A DNA stretch of 64,000 nt from Silene latifolia (lineage: Eukaryota > Streptophyta > Magnoliopsida > Caryophyllales > Caryophyllaceae): assembly GCF_048544455.1 (NCBI RefSeq), contig NC_133536.1:29018152-29082151 (forward strand), given 5' to 3'. Positions 24,490 to 35,009 of the stretch are shown one piece after another. Made by a program: the position numbers and the translations under genes. Below the pieces are notes generated by a model. It was not told the DNA's origin, made no database searches, and worked only from the letters and a program-made list of their open reading frames with translations. Each line of letters starts with the position of its first letter. Positions within the stretch are counted from its first letter, which is position 1.

Positions 24490-25574
24490 TAGGCACACAA
24501 TTCCACTCTTCTGCACTTCGTTCGACAGTAGCTTTCAACATGTTGTCACCGGAGGTCATAATTCGAAGGCATAACTTCAATGCATAGCGTTTCAGGTGAC
24601 TTACCTATAAATGCAAAACAAAAAGTCCTTATAATTATTCCAAAGTTCACGAATCGGCCCTGTGTTTCAGGAAATTAACTCCAGTCCGACAAATCTAACT
24701 CTCGTGTTCACAAGGTTAAGTAAAGGTATCTTACAGAAGTTATAATTAAAGGACAGTCAGTTTTGTTCCCTTTGTAATGCTCCAACAGGTGAAACAAATA
24801 GACGCCGGTATCCATTTCACCAGACTTCAAAATTGAAGGAGGGATAAACAACTCAGGCATCATGTCAGCCACTGCTGCGAATCTTGGTGAAACCCAATTA
24901 ATGAGCCTGTCTTTCTACACAGACACAACCTAAATTAGCACTTAATTATGTGGATGTGTTACATGCTTGTCAAACACTTTGATCGTGAATTCACGAAAAA
25001 AAAGTAAATTCACAGCTTTACATAACCAAAAATGGAGGAAAAGACGCACCGTAGGTTGCACATAATCAGAATAGTTAACATCTACTCCATTCATAGGGTG
25101 TATGATTGTCAATTTATTCCATCGAAGGTCGAAACAAAAGAAGAACGGTGGGCATGATGTAGACATGATTGGAGTGCAAATCTGAAAACAAGACAAGATG
25201 AAATGAAAAGAAGAACATAAAGATGAAAATAGGTTTCACAAAACATAATAACACCAAACCAAAACTTACTAATTGAACTGAAGAAACATCAATATTTTCC
25301 GATAACCCGGGGGAACTAACACCGTCATTGGAGTATGGAACAAATAAACGAACAGAGAATCCGGTGATTTCAACTTCTCATTACTGTTTAGGATCTCACA
25401 CCAAATATTTACAGCTTCAGAAAATACTTGATCACCTTCAGGTATAGTCCTCAACATGCTCCTTGTCAATCTCTGAGTGTTACTTTGAAAAAGAATATCA
25501 CTGCACTCAACAATCAAAACAATCAGATTCGCAAAACAAGCCGTCAGATTCGCAAAACAGTCTATTGGATTCAC
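24490..25574 (-). pseudogene. Ulp1/C48 peptidase-like exons, catalytic residues replaced
   Basis: On the minus strand in order: RTIPEGDQVFSEAVNIWCEI (about 25460-25400); CPPFFFCFDLRWNKLTIIHP (about 25150-25095); INWVSPRFAAVADMMPELF (about 24905-24850); KSGEMDTGVYLFHLLEHYKG (about 24820-24760); and a basic tail, LKRYALKLCLRI (about 24600). In Ulp1-type peptidases the triad is a His in an HW motif before the central strand, an Asp after it, and a Cys in DCG. Here the matching places read CPP, IHP and DTG, so His, Asp and Cys all appear lost. Exon borders are not certain. If translated this would be a binding fold rather than a protease. It follows the associated protein at 26.8-27.8 kb on the same strand, the usual arrangement in plant MULEs that carry Ulp1 genes. 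Confidence 0.55.
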
Positions 25575-25645
25575 AATATAAGCCCTACGATTTATAAATT
25601 GTCTGATTCACAAAATGAGACCTGAGATTTACAAAACAAGTTCAT
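25500..25645 (-). repeat. Motif cluster in an intron of the minus-strand gene
   Basis: GATTCACAAAATGAGACC and GATTCGCAAAACA words lie here in plus orientation, that is TTTTGTGAATC in the sense of the minus-strand gene. Similar clusters are at 24358-24440, 27905-28230, 30200-30255 and 34065-34180. Confidence 0.6.
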
Positions 25646-25649
25646 AGTC

Positions 25650-26676
25650 AAATACCTTTGTTCTACTGTTGAGCAAAGCCCGAAATCCAACAGTATTTTC
25701 TCCTCCCTATTAAAAGGAGTAATAACACTGATGTTTCTTTGGAGATACGGAGATCGATAGGCAACAGCTGGAATTATCTCTCTTCTAGGACGCACAATAG
25801 CAGGAGTATTGACATCAACATTATTGACATCAACATTAGTGACATCAACATGATTAGAAACTGATGGTACCGATAATGTAGGAAATCTGGTTCCCTCATC
25901 CTCTTCCCTCTGACACTGATCTATTTTTTCCTCACCTTGTATGCTTTCCTCACCTGGTCCCTCTTCTTCTGCTTTCTGGCATGGACCGGTGGTTTCATCA
26001 CCTGACAAACGGTTTCCATGACGACGACGAATGTACGGTGAGTGACCAATGGTTTTTCGTGCAATTGCTCGATTCTTCCACACACGCTTTTCGGAGATAG
26101 TGGACGGACGATCGGAATCATTGGAGTATCGGGTAAATCAATAACAATTGGGGTTTCGGCTAGTTCGACAACCGGTGTTGGTGTTGGCCGGGACGAGGAT
26201 CAATAGATCTGTCTTCTTGAGAAGACAAAAAATGATCGTCGTCTGCTAGCGTGCCTCCACCGTGGGCAATCCGATGGGGTTGGCAATCTTGGTTTACGAC
26301 GTTTCCGAATGGGTTTGCTTGTCACTTTGGGATCTGGTGCACGAATCGGTACAAAAGTGTCATCCATAATTTCCAATGTCGCACGTAAATCAGCGTCGGA
26401 CCATCCACCCATCCTGTCCACATCGTCATTAACAACGTGATCATTCTCCACAACATTCGCTGAAATGGATAACGTGTTTCCAACGATATTATTGACCACG
26501 TTGTCCAAATTCGATTCACCGTCCTCATCCTTCTTAGCATCCTCATTATTACCCATCTCTATATTTTCCTCCTTATTCCCATCATCGGCATTTTCTTCAT
26601 CCCCAACATTCTCATCAAACTCATCCTGTTGGGATGAAATATACCCGTCCGCAATACCATTAACGGCTGCCACCAT
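25650..26676 (-). pseudogene. Low-complexity linker region of the peptidase-like gene
   Basis: Two minus-strand frames lie here. The right one (26676-26200) is highly acidic and Asn-rich (FDENVGDEENADDGNKEENI), with RKRRKPRLPTPS near its end. The left one (26083-25650) contains a Val-Asp-Val-Asn repeat (NVDVNNVDVN) and then VITPFNREEKILLDFGL. Such charged linkers often separate the associated N-terminal protein from the Ulp1 domain in plant transposons. There is no catalytic content. The frame changes between the two parts. Confidence 0.45.
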
Positions 26677-26800
26677 AGTAGAGACCGCTGCTGAGGAAGG
26701 TAGCTTGATCGTAGCTTGAATAGCAAGAGATCTCAGTAGCTAGCGAAAGTCTGCACGCTACCTTTGCGGCTTCAAAGCAAGTTTGTGAACAATCTCACAC

Positions 26801-27790
26801 TTACTTGTCACTAAGGCCATCGGTTTCCTTGTCACCGCAATGTGGAATATCGGACCCTATATCCGGTTTGCCTTCTTCGTGGTATTGGATGGTTGATTTG
26901 GACCGAACATGCTCAAGCTTTGTGACCGGTGGCTGAGGTGCGGGTGCGAGTGTGTGGTAGCTCATGACAAGGGAGGCTCCACGAACCTTGACCGAAACCT
27001 TTTTTGCCTTCAACTCCTGTTTAATTCTTTTTGCAATTTTTTCTTTCGTCCAATTACAACAAGTTGGAAACTGTCTTACGACCAATCTTGATTTGTAGAC
27101 GAAACGGTCCAAGTAAATGTACACGAGCACCATAATGGGTCCACCAAAAAAATTATCTCCTTTCAAGCGTTTGACATCTCTCCACTCCTCCTTTTGCCAA
27201 GACTCAACTTGGTCACCAACTTCTTTTGATGAAATTGCACCAATTGAATTCGGAATCGATGAAGTATCACCTAAACTTTTTAAAATCCTCAAACTTGCGC
27301 GATTCCCTTGCACACCACCCAACAGAGACGAGAATATGTAAACGATGAAATTTCGTTTAAAGTCATCTCCACTATCTTTCTGCATGGATAATTTGTTCAA
27401 GACGTGGTGATCATCGATATATTTGTGTGGATATTGCTTTCGGAAATTTTCCAACGTAGCTAAATAAGCAGGACACTTATCCACATGTGACGCTTCTTCA
27501 ACAGGTCTTGAACCCATTGGAATGCTCATGCAAAGATGGATGTCCTCCTCTAATACAGGGAGTTTTTTGTCAAATAACCATCCCTTTCTTTGGGTTGTAA
27601 TTTGACACTAGCCAATAAGCAAGGTCCCCTGGAACCTTGTCTGTTTCAATCATTAACAGACCGCCAAAGCCCATGTCTTTTATAGCTTGAATCATTGATC
27701 GCTCGGTGGATTTTTCGTATCTTTCAGAAAGTTGTACAACCCTTTTGGCGACATTCGAGTCCTCACTGTAGGCGTCCCTCTATACGCACC
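26801..27790 (-). pseudogene. Plant transposon-associated protein of the kind found upstream of Ulp1-like domains
   Basis: The minus-strand frame reads MIQAIKDMGFGGLLMIETDK, VPGDLAYWLVSNYNPKKG (about 27715-27595), then after a one-base frame change GWLFDKKLPVLEED, IHLCMSIPMGSRPVE (about 27580-27490), GDDFKRNFIVYIFSSLLGG (about 27365-27310) and FFGGPIMVLVYIYLDRFVY (about 27150-27095), ending in a basic tail. This layout (GFGGLL, a D-x-A-x-W-L-V block, an I-x-M-G block, FKRNF, and GP...YLDR) is familiar from uncharacterised proteins encoded beside Ulp1 peptidases in plant MULEs. I know no biochemical function for it. Confidence 0.6.
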
Positions 27791-27904
27791 CTCTTTTTTT
27801 TCTTTGGAGGAGCGGCGGCTTGCTCAACAACCGCTTTGTGATGGTCGCTTCATCTTGTAGCTTGTTTCACAATAATCATCTTTAGCGTCACAAAATAAGC
27901 TGAA

Positions 27905-28235
27905 AGGATACACAAAAATAAGAACTAAGATTTATATAGTCTATTTTGGGGGATAGGACCTGAGATTCACAAAATAACTCTCCAGTTTCACGAAATAACC
28001 TCAAGGATTCTTTTCAATAAGACATAAGATTTATATAGTCCGAATGTGAGGAGAAGACCCGAGATTCACAAAATAACTCCCGCCACAAATTAACCTCTAT
28101 GATTCACAAAATAAGGCATAAAATTTATATAGTCTCGAATCCGGTATAACACCCGACATGCACAAAATAAACCCCAGTCTCACAAAATAAGCTATAGGAT
28201 TCAAAAATAAGCTATATGATTTATAGTCCAAACTG
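27905..28235 (-). repeat. Antisense motif field beside the hairpin array
   Basis: At least seven GATTCACAAAATAA-like words alternate with TTTATATAGTC words. The last 110 bases are the counterpart of the FAR1 intron segment at 19868-19990. Confidence 0.75.
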
Positions 28236-28243
28236 TTCTTGAT

Positions 28244-29268
28244 CCAACGCCAAGACCAAAAGACACCCTAGGAGGGGACGGGTGAACCCTTTTTTGGGGA
28301 CGGGGTTAACATAGGGGCGGGTGTCCTAAAACGGGACGGGAAAGGGTTTAGGGTTGGATTAGGCGGATACGCTACCGCGGATCCGCCTAATCCAACCCTA
28401 AACCCTTTCCCTTGTACATAGTCATTCGACCAACGCCAAGACCAAAAGACACCCTAGGAGGGGACGGGTGAACCCTTTTTGGGGGACGGGGTTAACAGTA
28501 GGGGGCCGGGTGTCCAAAAACGGGACGGGAAAGGGTTTATGGCTGTATTAGGCGGATCCGCTACCGCGGATCCGCCTAATCCAACCCTAAACCCTTTCCC
28601 TTGTACATAGTCATTCGACCAACGACAAGACCAAAAGACACCCTAGGAGGGGACGGGTGAACCCTTTTTGGGGGACGGGGTTAACAGTAGGGGGCCGGGT
28701 GTCCTAAAACAAAACGGGACGGGAAAGGTTTAGGGTTGGGTTAGGCGGATCCGCTACGCGGATCCGCCTAATCCAACCCTAAACCCTTTCCCTTGTACAT
28801 AGTCATTCGACCAACGACAAGACCAAAAGACACCCTAGGAGGGGACGGGTGAACCCTTTTTGGGGACGGGGTTAACGATGAGGGGTGGGTGTCCTAAAAC
28901 GGGACGGGAAAGGGTTTAGGGTTGGATTAGGCGGATCCGCTACCGCGGATCCGCCTAATCCAACCCTAAACCCTTTCCCTTGTACATAGTCATTCGACCA
29001 ACGACAAGACCAAAAGACACCCTAGGAGGGGACGGGTGAACCCTTTTTGGGGGACGGGGTTAACGAAGAGGGGCCGGATGTCCTAAAACGGGACGGGAAA
29101 GGGTTTAGGGTTGGGTTAGGAGGATCCGCTACCGCGGATCCGCCTAATCCAACCCTAAACCCTTTCCCTTGTACATAGTCATTCGACCAACGCCAAGACC
29201 AAAAGACACCCTAGGAGGGGACGGGTGAACCCTTTTTGGGGGACGGGGTTAACGATGGGGGCCGGAAA
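28244..29268. repeat. Tandem array of about 188-bp units, each with a long GC-rich hairpin
   Basis: Unit starts (CCAACGCCAAGACC or CCAACGACAAGACC) are at 28244, 28430, 28619, 28811, 28998 and 29187: five full units and one partial. Each full unit carries a palindrome of about 70 bp whose arms run GGGAAAGGGTTTAGGG... and the reverse, meeting at GGATCCGC-TACCGCGGATCC. The arms include AACCCTAAACCCT, similar to the plant telomere repeat. The rest of the unit is GC-rich (AGGAGGGGACGGGTGAACCC). It differs sharply in composition from its AT-rich surroundings. No frame or known gene is inside. Confidence 0.9.
28338..28411. repeat. First hairpin of the array
   Basis: Arms of about 35 bases pair with one mismatch (GGATACGC against GGATCCGC). 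Equivalent hairpins recur in the next four units, near 28525-28600, 28720-28792, 28905-28980 and 29092-29168. Confidence 0.85.
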
Positions 29269-29324
29269 TGTCAACGGGGCATGAAGTTATTATTGAAGTT
29301 ATTATTGAAATTGTCATTTGAAGT

Positions 29325-30500
29325 TATTATGAAACAATAGGGAACGCAAGGATTCACAAAAAACAAAGAACACAAAGCAAACTTCATTAATAAAACATAG
29401 TAGTCATACATTATATTTATAAACTATCGACAATAGAACACGGCAAACAAGATAGCAAGTTCAATGCCGAAAATTACAAAGATAGTATTTTAGGAAAAGG
29501 GATACAAATGTAGGCTATAGGTCCATAATAGAAGGTAAATCAATAGAACATGCATCTATACAATTGCGTAATAAGTTGACAAATATAGCAATTGCGATGG
29601 CTCGTTCAGAGACATCATCGGAGGTAAAGAACGTAAGTTCTCATAAATTGTAGCGCGGTCAATAGCATTCAGAAGGTTCATTGCACTTGGATGGTTATAT
29701 TGGTGAAAATGAAGGATGAATTTAGGCGACATATTATCGATCGACAAACATTTGCACATTTGGAATATTAGGTTAGCACCCCTATGAATAATTAGAATAC
29801 CCTCCACATGGTTGATTTCAAGAGAAAGCCAATATGCAGCGGTTACACCGGGAGCATTGGGATGAATAAGAAATAACTGAGACCAATTCCGACACACAAT
29901 AGCCATATTTGCCTTGTCTTCAAAGGCATCAAGTTTAGAAAATATATTATGCATAACTCCTTGAATATTGAAAACAGAATGTTGTGAGTGATAGCGAGGG
30001 GAAGATAATTTAACTTCGCCAAATCGGCTTCCTTAAAAGACAAACTGATTGCGTTTTGTTTTTGACACATAAGTCTGCACGAAATGACGATTCGTCTTCT
30101 TCAAAAGTATTAACGACACACCCTTTGCACCAAGACTCCATAATTCACTAAAAATAATAATAGGAACGCATAGTAGGTTAGTAACTAAATGAATAAGTTT
30201 CACAATGGCAGATCTAGGTTTCACAACAACTACTCCAAGATTCACAAAATCAAGTATAGGATTCACGTAATTATGAATCAATATTACGATCGAGGACATG
30301 AAAGAATCTCATCAAGTGCATGCCAGCTAAATTATTATGAAAGTTGTATTCGAAGTTATTATGAAAGATAGATGCTCGAGGATTGACAAAATAAAAGGAA
30401 AATAAACTTGATTAATAGAACATAGTATTCATACATTATGTTGATACAACATCCGAAATAGAAAACTACTGATTACATATTTATACAAGGGTGCCTTAGC
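29325..30500. repeat. Direct repeat flanking the F-box-like frame (29325-29480 and 30348-30500)
   Basis: Both copies contain GAAGTTATTATGAAA, then AAACTT(C/G)ATTAATA and CATACATTATRTT at matching spacing. They bracket the F-box-like frame, so the segment was once duplicated in tandem and the second gene copy has since been lost or overwritten by the solo LTR. Confidence 0.6.
29556..30070 (-). pseudogene. F-box-like frame, frameshifted
   Basis: One minus-strand frame gives LNYLPLAITHNILFSIF. The overlapping next frame continues SKLDAFEDKANMAIVCRNW and SQLFLIHPNAP. Put in order, these follow the F-box pattern (L-P...I-L...I-F-S-K-L...D...V-C-R-x-W). The frame then runs about 90 more residues without a domain I recognise. 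F-box proteins bring substrates to SCF ubiquitin ligases. The frame break near 29955 makes it a pseudogene as read. The assignment rests on one short motif. Confidence 0.4.
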
Positions 30501-30553
30501 AAGTATACAAAAGTAAGATTAAATACTAACGGTGATAGACCTAAGTACACCGA

Positions 30554-32967
30554 TGATGTAGGGATTTGCCGTCACTTCCCAATCAAAAACAATTTATAAG
30601 AACCCAAATTAAGTAGTATAATTAGGGTGTCGAACACGAAGATGGCGGGGGTGTATACTTGGTTTGTTTAAGTCCTATTTTAGCCTAATAAATGAAAGAG
30701 GTTTGATTAATGGTAAACTAAGATGCAATTGAGGAATAAAATTAAACTAAATGCAATTGTAGTTGATCAATATGAGAAAGACTAGAGCTTTCGGGTTCAC
30801 TCGGGTCATTGGGCATGAAACAAGGCAAATATGGGGAATATGTGGTTCAATTAGTCAAGGAATTATGCCTAATGTCTTAGGACACCTAGAATTCGTTAAC
30901 CCACTATCGTATGATTAACTAAAACCCGTCACACACATACACAAAGATCATCCAATAGTCTACACACCAAGATTGTTCATCCACTAGTATAGACACCAAG
31001 ACAACTAAACATGTGAGAAAATACTCAAACTTTCATAGGAGCAATTCTACAAACACTTCATGTGCAAGAAAGTGACAACCAATAAAACACTCAATTCCTT
31101 ATAATTCTAACCCAAAATCGTACCCATAATAGACCCGAGATCCCCCTAGGCCCTAGAGGAGAACTATTCACACATGTTCATGGGTGAGAAATTAACAATA
31201 ACATGGAACAATACACACACAAACATGCTAAACATAATAAAGATAGAAACTTTGAATGAAAACATTAAGTAGAGAACATAAATGTAAACAAATGAAAATA
31301 AATGTAAATAAAAGATGAGAATTGTACCAACGAAGAGGAAAGTAACAATCTTGGGCAACAATGGAAGAATGAATTTCTTCTAATCTTCAAATACAACCCA
31401 AAATACTAATAGTATACTAATGAGAAATGAAGAACTTGCATAAACAAAGGAGGAATTAAACTAAAAATTAAAGAAAGATTACAACTTTTTATTCAATGAA
31501 AATGATAAAGAAAATATTAGGGTTCTACAATATTTGAGAGGAGAGGATGAACTAAGCTAGTCTAATTCTCTATTCTAATTGGTAGTGTGTTGTGTAATTC
31601 TAAGTGGTGTCTTTATATACTACTTCTACTAATTACTACTACTAACAATAATAATAATAATAATTAATAATAATAATAATGATAATAATAATAATAATAA
31701 TAGTTAATAATAATCTTAATAAAAGTCAACTAATTTTGACACATTGACCTCACAAAAACTAAAGCCACCGTTCATCAACAATTAAAAAGGGTGAAGAAAC
31801 CAAAGACGCACAAACGCAGCAATGGGAGCTTCTGCCGGTACACCGGCGGTCGGTGCGAGGTGTCGGCAGCGCGTAGCTTGAAGAAAGGGGTTGAATTAAA
31901 TGGGGTGTAGTCTATGTCGGCCTGTCGGCTGCCGGGCAACCGGCATAGAGCACAAGAAATTGATGCAAGGTGGATTGTGGTGTTGCGTGCCGGTAGCCCG
32001 GCTGCCGGCGGCTATAACCGGTAGCGAGTCTTCATAAAAAGAAGGAAAAATTGATGTTGTGGCTACCGGTTGAAGGAGTCGGCTGCCGGTTGGCCGGCAA
32101 AGAGGAATCATGAATGAAATGTGATGCGGGTTGGTGACGGAGTCGATGTCGGAATTGAGCTGCTGCCGGTTATGGTGAATGACGGAGCAGAGGGGATGGA
32201 TTGGTGTCGAGATTGACGGTGATGACGGGATGCCGTGCTCGGAGCTGCTGCTGGTAAGAGTTGGCGGTGTCGGGTGATGAAGTGAAGCTGCTGAAGAAGG
32301 TGATAAAGGGTGGTTGTCATGGTGAAATGAAAGTGATAAGGAAGTGACGGGTTGAAGATGATGGAGACGAATGATGATGAAGGTGTGTAACAATGGTGAC
32401 GAATTGGTGCGGGTCTGGTAATGGTTGGTGCAGGGAGGATTGATGATGGTGAGCACGGAGGCAGAGGAGGTGTCGGCAGAGGTGAATGGTGGTGTATGCG
32501 AGACGGAGCAGGTGACGGGTCTGAGGTGAGCTCACGGTTGATTTCTGGGTTGATAATTAAGCATGGGAGGATGAATGGTAGGTTGATGATGATGGGAAAT
32601 TGTTTTAATGGTGAAAGGATGAATTGTATCGTTGCTTGTTCAATTGTTGATGGAGAAGTGTAAATCAAAAGTCAAGCCTTTGACTTCGACAATCCTTGCT
32701 TGTTTCACCTTTATCCCGCTTGCTATTCCGTCTTATATCTCTAACTCGAATCTCCACTTTATTATATCGCCTCGCCTACAAATTATAAACAATAAAATAT
32801 TATTAATACTAATATTATAAAAATCCGACTAATTATTAAATATAATTAAAACGACTAATTATTATAAATTAGTAAATAAATGAGCTAATTAAACAATTAA
32901 GCACGCAAAATCGAGTCGGAATAAGGTCTAAATGCGGGGTAAAATACAACTAAAATACTACTCATCA
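30554..32967 (-). mobile_element. Solo LTR, 2.4 kb, TSD ACCGA
   Basis: It starts TGATGTAGGG and ends ACTCATCA, with an exact 5-bp duplication ACCGA on both sides (30549-30553 and 32968-32972). A TATATAAAG box on the minus strand near 31612 suggests minus orientation. It holds a TAA/ATAATA microsatellite (about 31630-31705) and, at 31830-32100, GC-rich words around CTGCCGG and CCGGCA. Long Ser/Pro/His-rich frames on the minus strand at 31896-32668 come from this simple composition and are not genes. Confidence 0.85.
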
Positions 32968-32994
32968 ACCGACCGACAACTAAACATAATAGGT

Positions 32995-33599
32995 TCATTT
33001 GAAATATAATTTAGTAGCTACATCCCTATCACGCAAGGGTACAACTTTAAGTCCTACAACTGTGTTCATAAGGTATTATTGTCCTCATATTCAGACTGCA
33101 GTACAATTCCTTGTGTTGTATTATAAGGGCATTGTAGGCACGCTTTCTTTAGATGTACAAGAAAGCAAATATATCAAAGATGAAGATGAGGACGATGAAG
33201 ATAATCGATCCCTCCAAAACAAGTCTTTCTCATGGCATATATGTTCTGCCATATCCCACCATTTGGTGTTGCTCATTTAGCCAGGAAACCATCACAACTA
33301 GAAGGCCGGGCTAAATGAGCAACACAAATGTTGGGATATGGCAGAAAATATAGGTCGTGAGAAAGGCTTGTTTGTAGGGATCGATCTTCATCGTTATCAT
33401 CTTCATCTATGATACATATTCTTTCTACTAGTACATGGAAAGAAAGGTAACCTAAAATTCCGTTTTAATACAACCCAAGGAATTGTACGATGATGAGAGC
33501 GAGTTTGAGCAAAGTAATACCTTAAGAACACATTTGTAAGACTTAAAAGTGTACCCTTGCGTGATAGGGAATGTAGCTATTAAATTATATTTCAAATGA
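32995..33599. mobile_element. Fold-back (hairpin) MITE, about 600 bp
   Basis: TCATTTGAAATATAATTTAG at the left returns in reverse at the right end. The matching continues through CTATCACGCAAGGGTAC, AATTCCTTG and the CATATCCCA/TGGGATATG pair almost to the centre at about 33300, so the two arms of about 290 bp form nearly the whole element. The target duplication is unclear. No coding. Confidence 0.8.
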
Positions 33600-33617
33600 C
33601 CATATTAGTCCCTACGA

Positions 33618-33748
33618 TCAAATAAAGTGTCCGTCCGGCAGATAGCATATCCATTTAATGAGCTCAAACTCTGCCTCTTCAAAGATATCGACTACCTGAC
33701 CCGTACACCAAGTGTCCATAGTTGGCAATGTATACGCAGACAGGAGCA
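33618..33748 (-). pseudogene. Unassigned terminal exon on the minus strand
   Basis: After a good acceptor (ATATGCCTAG) a frame of about 43 codons reads LLLSAYTLPTMDTWCTGQVV, DIFEEAEFELIKWICYLPDG and stops at TGA 33618. Its composition looks protein-like, and the motif clusters around it are in the sense of a minus-strand gene. I do not recognise it. It may be the last exon of the gene cargo at the right end of the FAR1-type MULE. Confidence 0.3.
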
Positions 33749-33749
33749 A

Positions 33750-35008
33750 TTGACCTAGGCATATAAATAACTAAAACAGTTCAGACAAAAATAAATGAAA
33801 ATAACTAAAACATAATAAGTAATACATTTCATACACATACACAAAATGTCATGTTTCGTATAAGTACATTCCAGATAAGTAGGATTAAAAGCCATATCAA
33901 AACAAGGTAAAGCATTCAGATGAAGTTTTACAAATGACCAACTATGGACAAAGTGGTCTATAGGTTTCGCAAGATAAGGTCTATGCTTCAGACAAGCATT
34001 CACATAAACTCATCATAAAAAGATTACAATCATGAGGCAGGTTTAACTTCCTGCATTATAATGAGAATGATTCGCAAAATATTCCACCAGACTCACAAAA
34101 TATTCCACCAGATTCACAAAAACGACTACAAAATTCACAAAATTAACTCAGGTTTAACAACAACACATCAGTCCAATATTCACAATATCACCTCCAAGTT
34201 TCATGATACAAAAACACATAGCCTACATTAACAAAAACGAAACATATTAAGCAAAAAGCACTCTAAGATTTTTAAACACATAACTATATCGACATTGCGA
34301 GAATCAACGAGCACCACAACAAAGAAAACAAAAAAAGCACAATATTAACAAAAACGAAACATATTAAGCAATGAACAATGAGAAAAACCTAATAAACAAA
34401 AATTGACGAAGTAAGTATTGAAGAGAGCGAACAGGACATACAAATAGTAGATCGAAAATGCTCCGAAATTGATTTTGTTGCGTTCGTATTGATCGGATAA
34501 TTCTTCGAGGATGATTAAAACCTGCATTATAATGAAAATGATTTAGTAATACATTATCGAAAAAAATAGTAGATTGAAAAGCGTCTGAAAATAGTAGATC
34601 TACAATAATTGATCGAAAATGAAGAAAAATAGTGATACGAATGAGAATATCACATACCTAGATCCGAAAAAGGACGACCGAACAGAGATGATGATGATGA
34701 TGACGATCGCGATCAAAATATCAGATGATGAAATGCGTGTGATTCAGACGATGATGAACGAAGTTAATCGAAAACGGTAGTTGAGTGTTGAGAGTGAAGC
34801 GAGTAAATGAGTGAAAGACAGAGAGAGGGAGAGAGAGAGTAGAGAGAGAGTAAAATGTCGTAAATGAAGTTGTTGGCTGGCATTTGTTTTGAGTGTATGA
34901 TTAAATAGGGACACGTGGCAGCATCTGGTGCGTCTATAGTTATTAGATCTGACGGTTTAGAAGGTGTCCAGCCGTCTCACCCTAAGAAGGGTGCCTCACA
35001 TGATTCAA

Positions 35009-35009
<1 letters not shown>
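33750..35009 (-). other. Right end of the FAR1-type MULE: introns, leader and inverted repeat
   Basis: Antisense motif cluster at 34065-34180; GA-rich tract (CT on the minus strand) at 34800-34855, like a promoter leader reading leftward; GATGATGATG run near 34690; terminal inverted repeat at about 34960-35009. No long frame is credible here. Confidence 0.4.

Larger units (their letters stand above)
15550..35009. mobile_element. FAR1-type MULE with extra gene cargo, inserted in a TA microsatellite
   Basis: Imperfect inverted repeats of about 45 bp start right at TA runs. On the left, after TATATATATA, are GTGAGGCACC and GAGGCGGCCGG. On the right, in reverse complement, are GTGAGGCACC and GAGACGGCTGG. 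They lie inside the CACTA element. Contents from left to right: a duplicated FAR1 first exon, an 87-bp tandem array, an XS-like gene (minus), a FAR1 transposase pseudogene (plus), C48 peptidase-like and associated exons (minus), a hairpin array, an F-box-like frame (minus), a solo LTR, a fold-back element, and an unassigned minus exon. Without the solo LTR it is about 17 kb. Confidence 0.75.

Noticed and set aside
25840-25900. Val-Asp-Val-Asn repeat as a functional motif
   Set aside because: It is a short slippage expansion of a GACATCAACA-like unit (reverse strand), with no family I can name.
28244-29268. Regular repeats that might suggest a CRISPR-like array
   Set aside because: Units are long (about 188 bp), nearly identical throughout with no unique spacers, and the setting is a plant transposon.
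28244-29268. Interstitial telomere tract
   Set aside because: Only two telomere-like words occur per arm, inside a larger hairpin. There is no tandem TTTAGGG run.
31896-32668. Ser/Pro/His-rich frames up to 186 codons on the minus strand
   Set aside because: They overlap one another in several frames inside a solo LTR and reflect its simple base composition.
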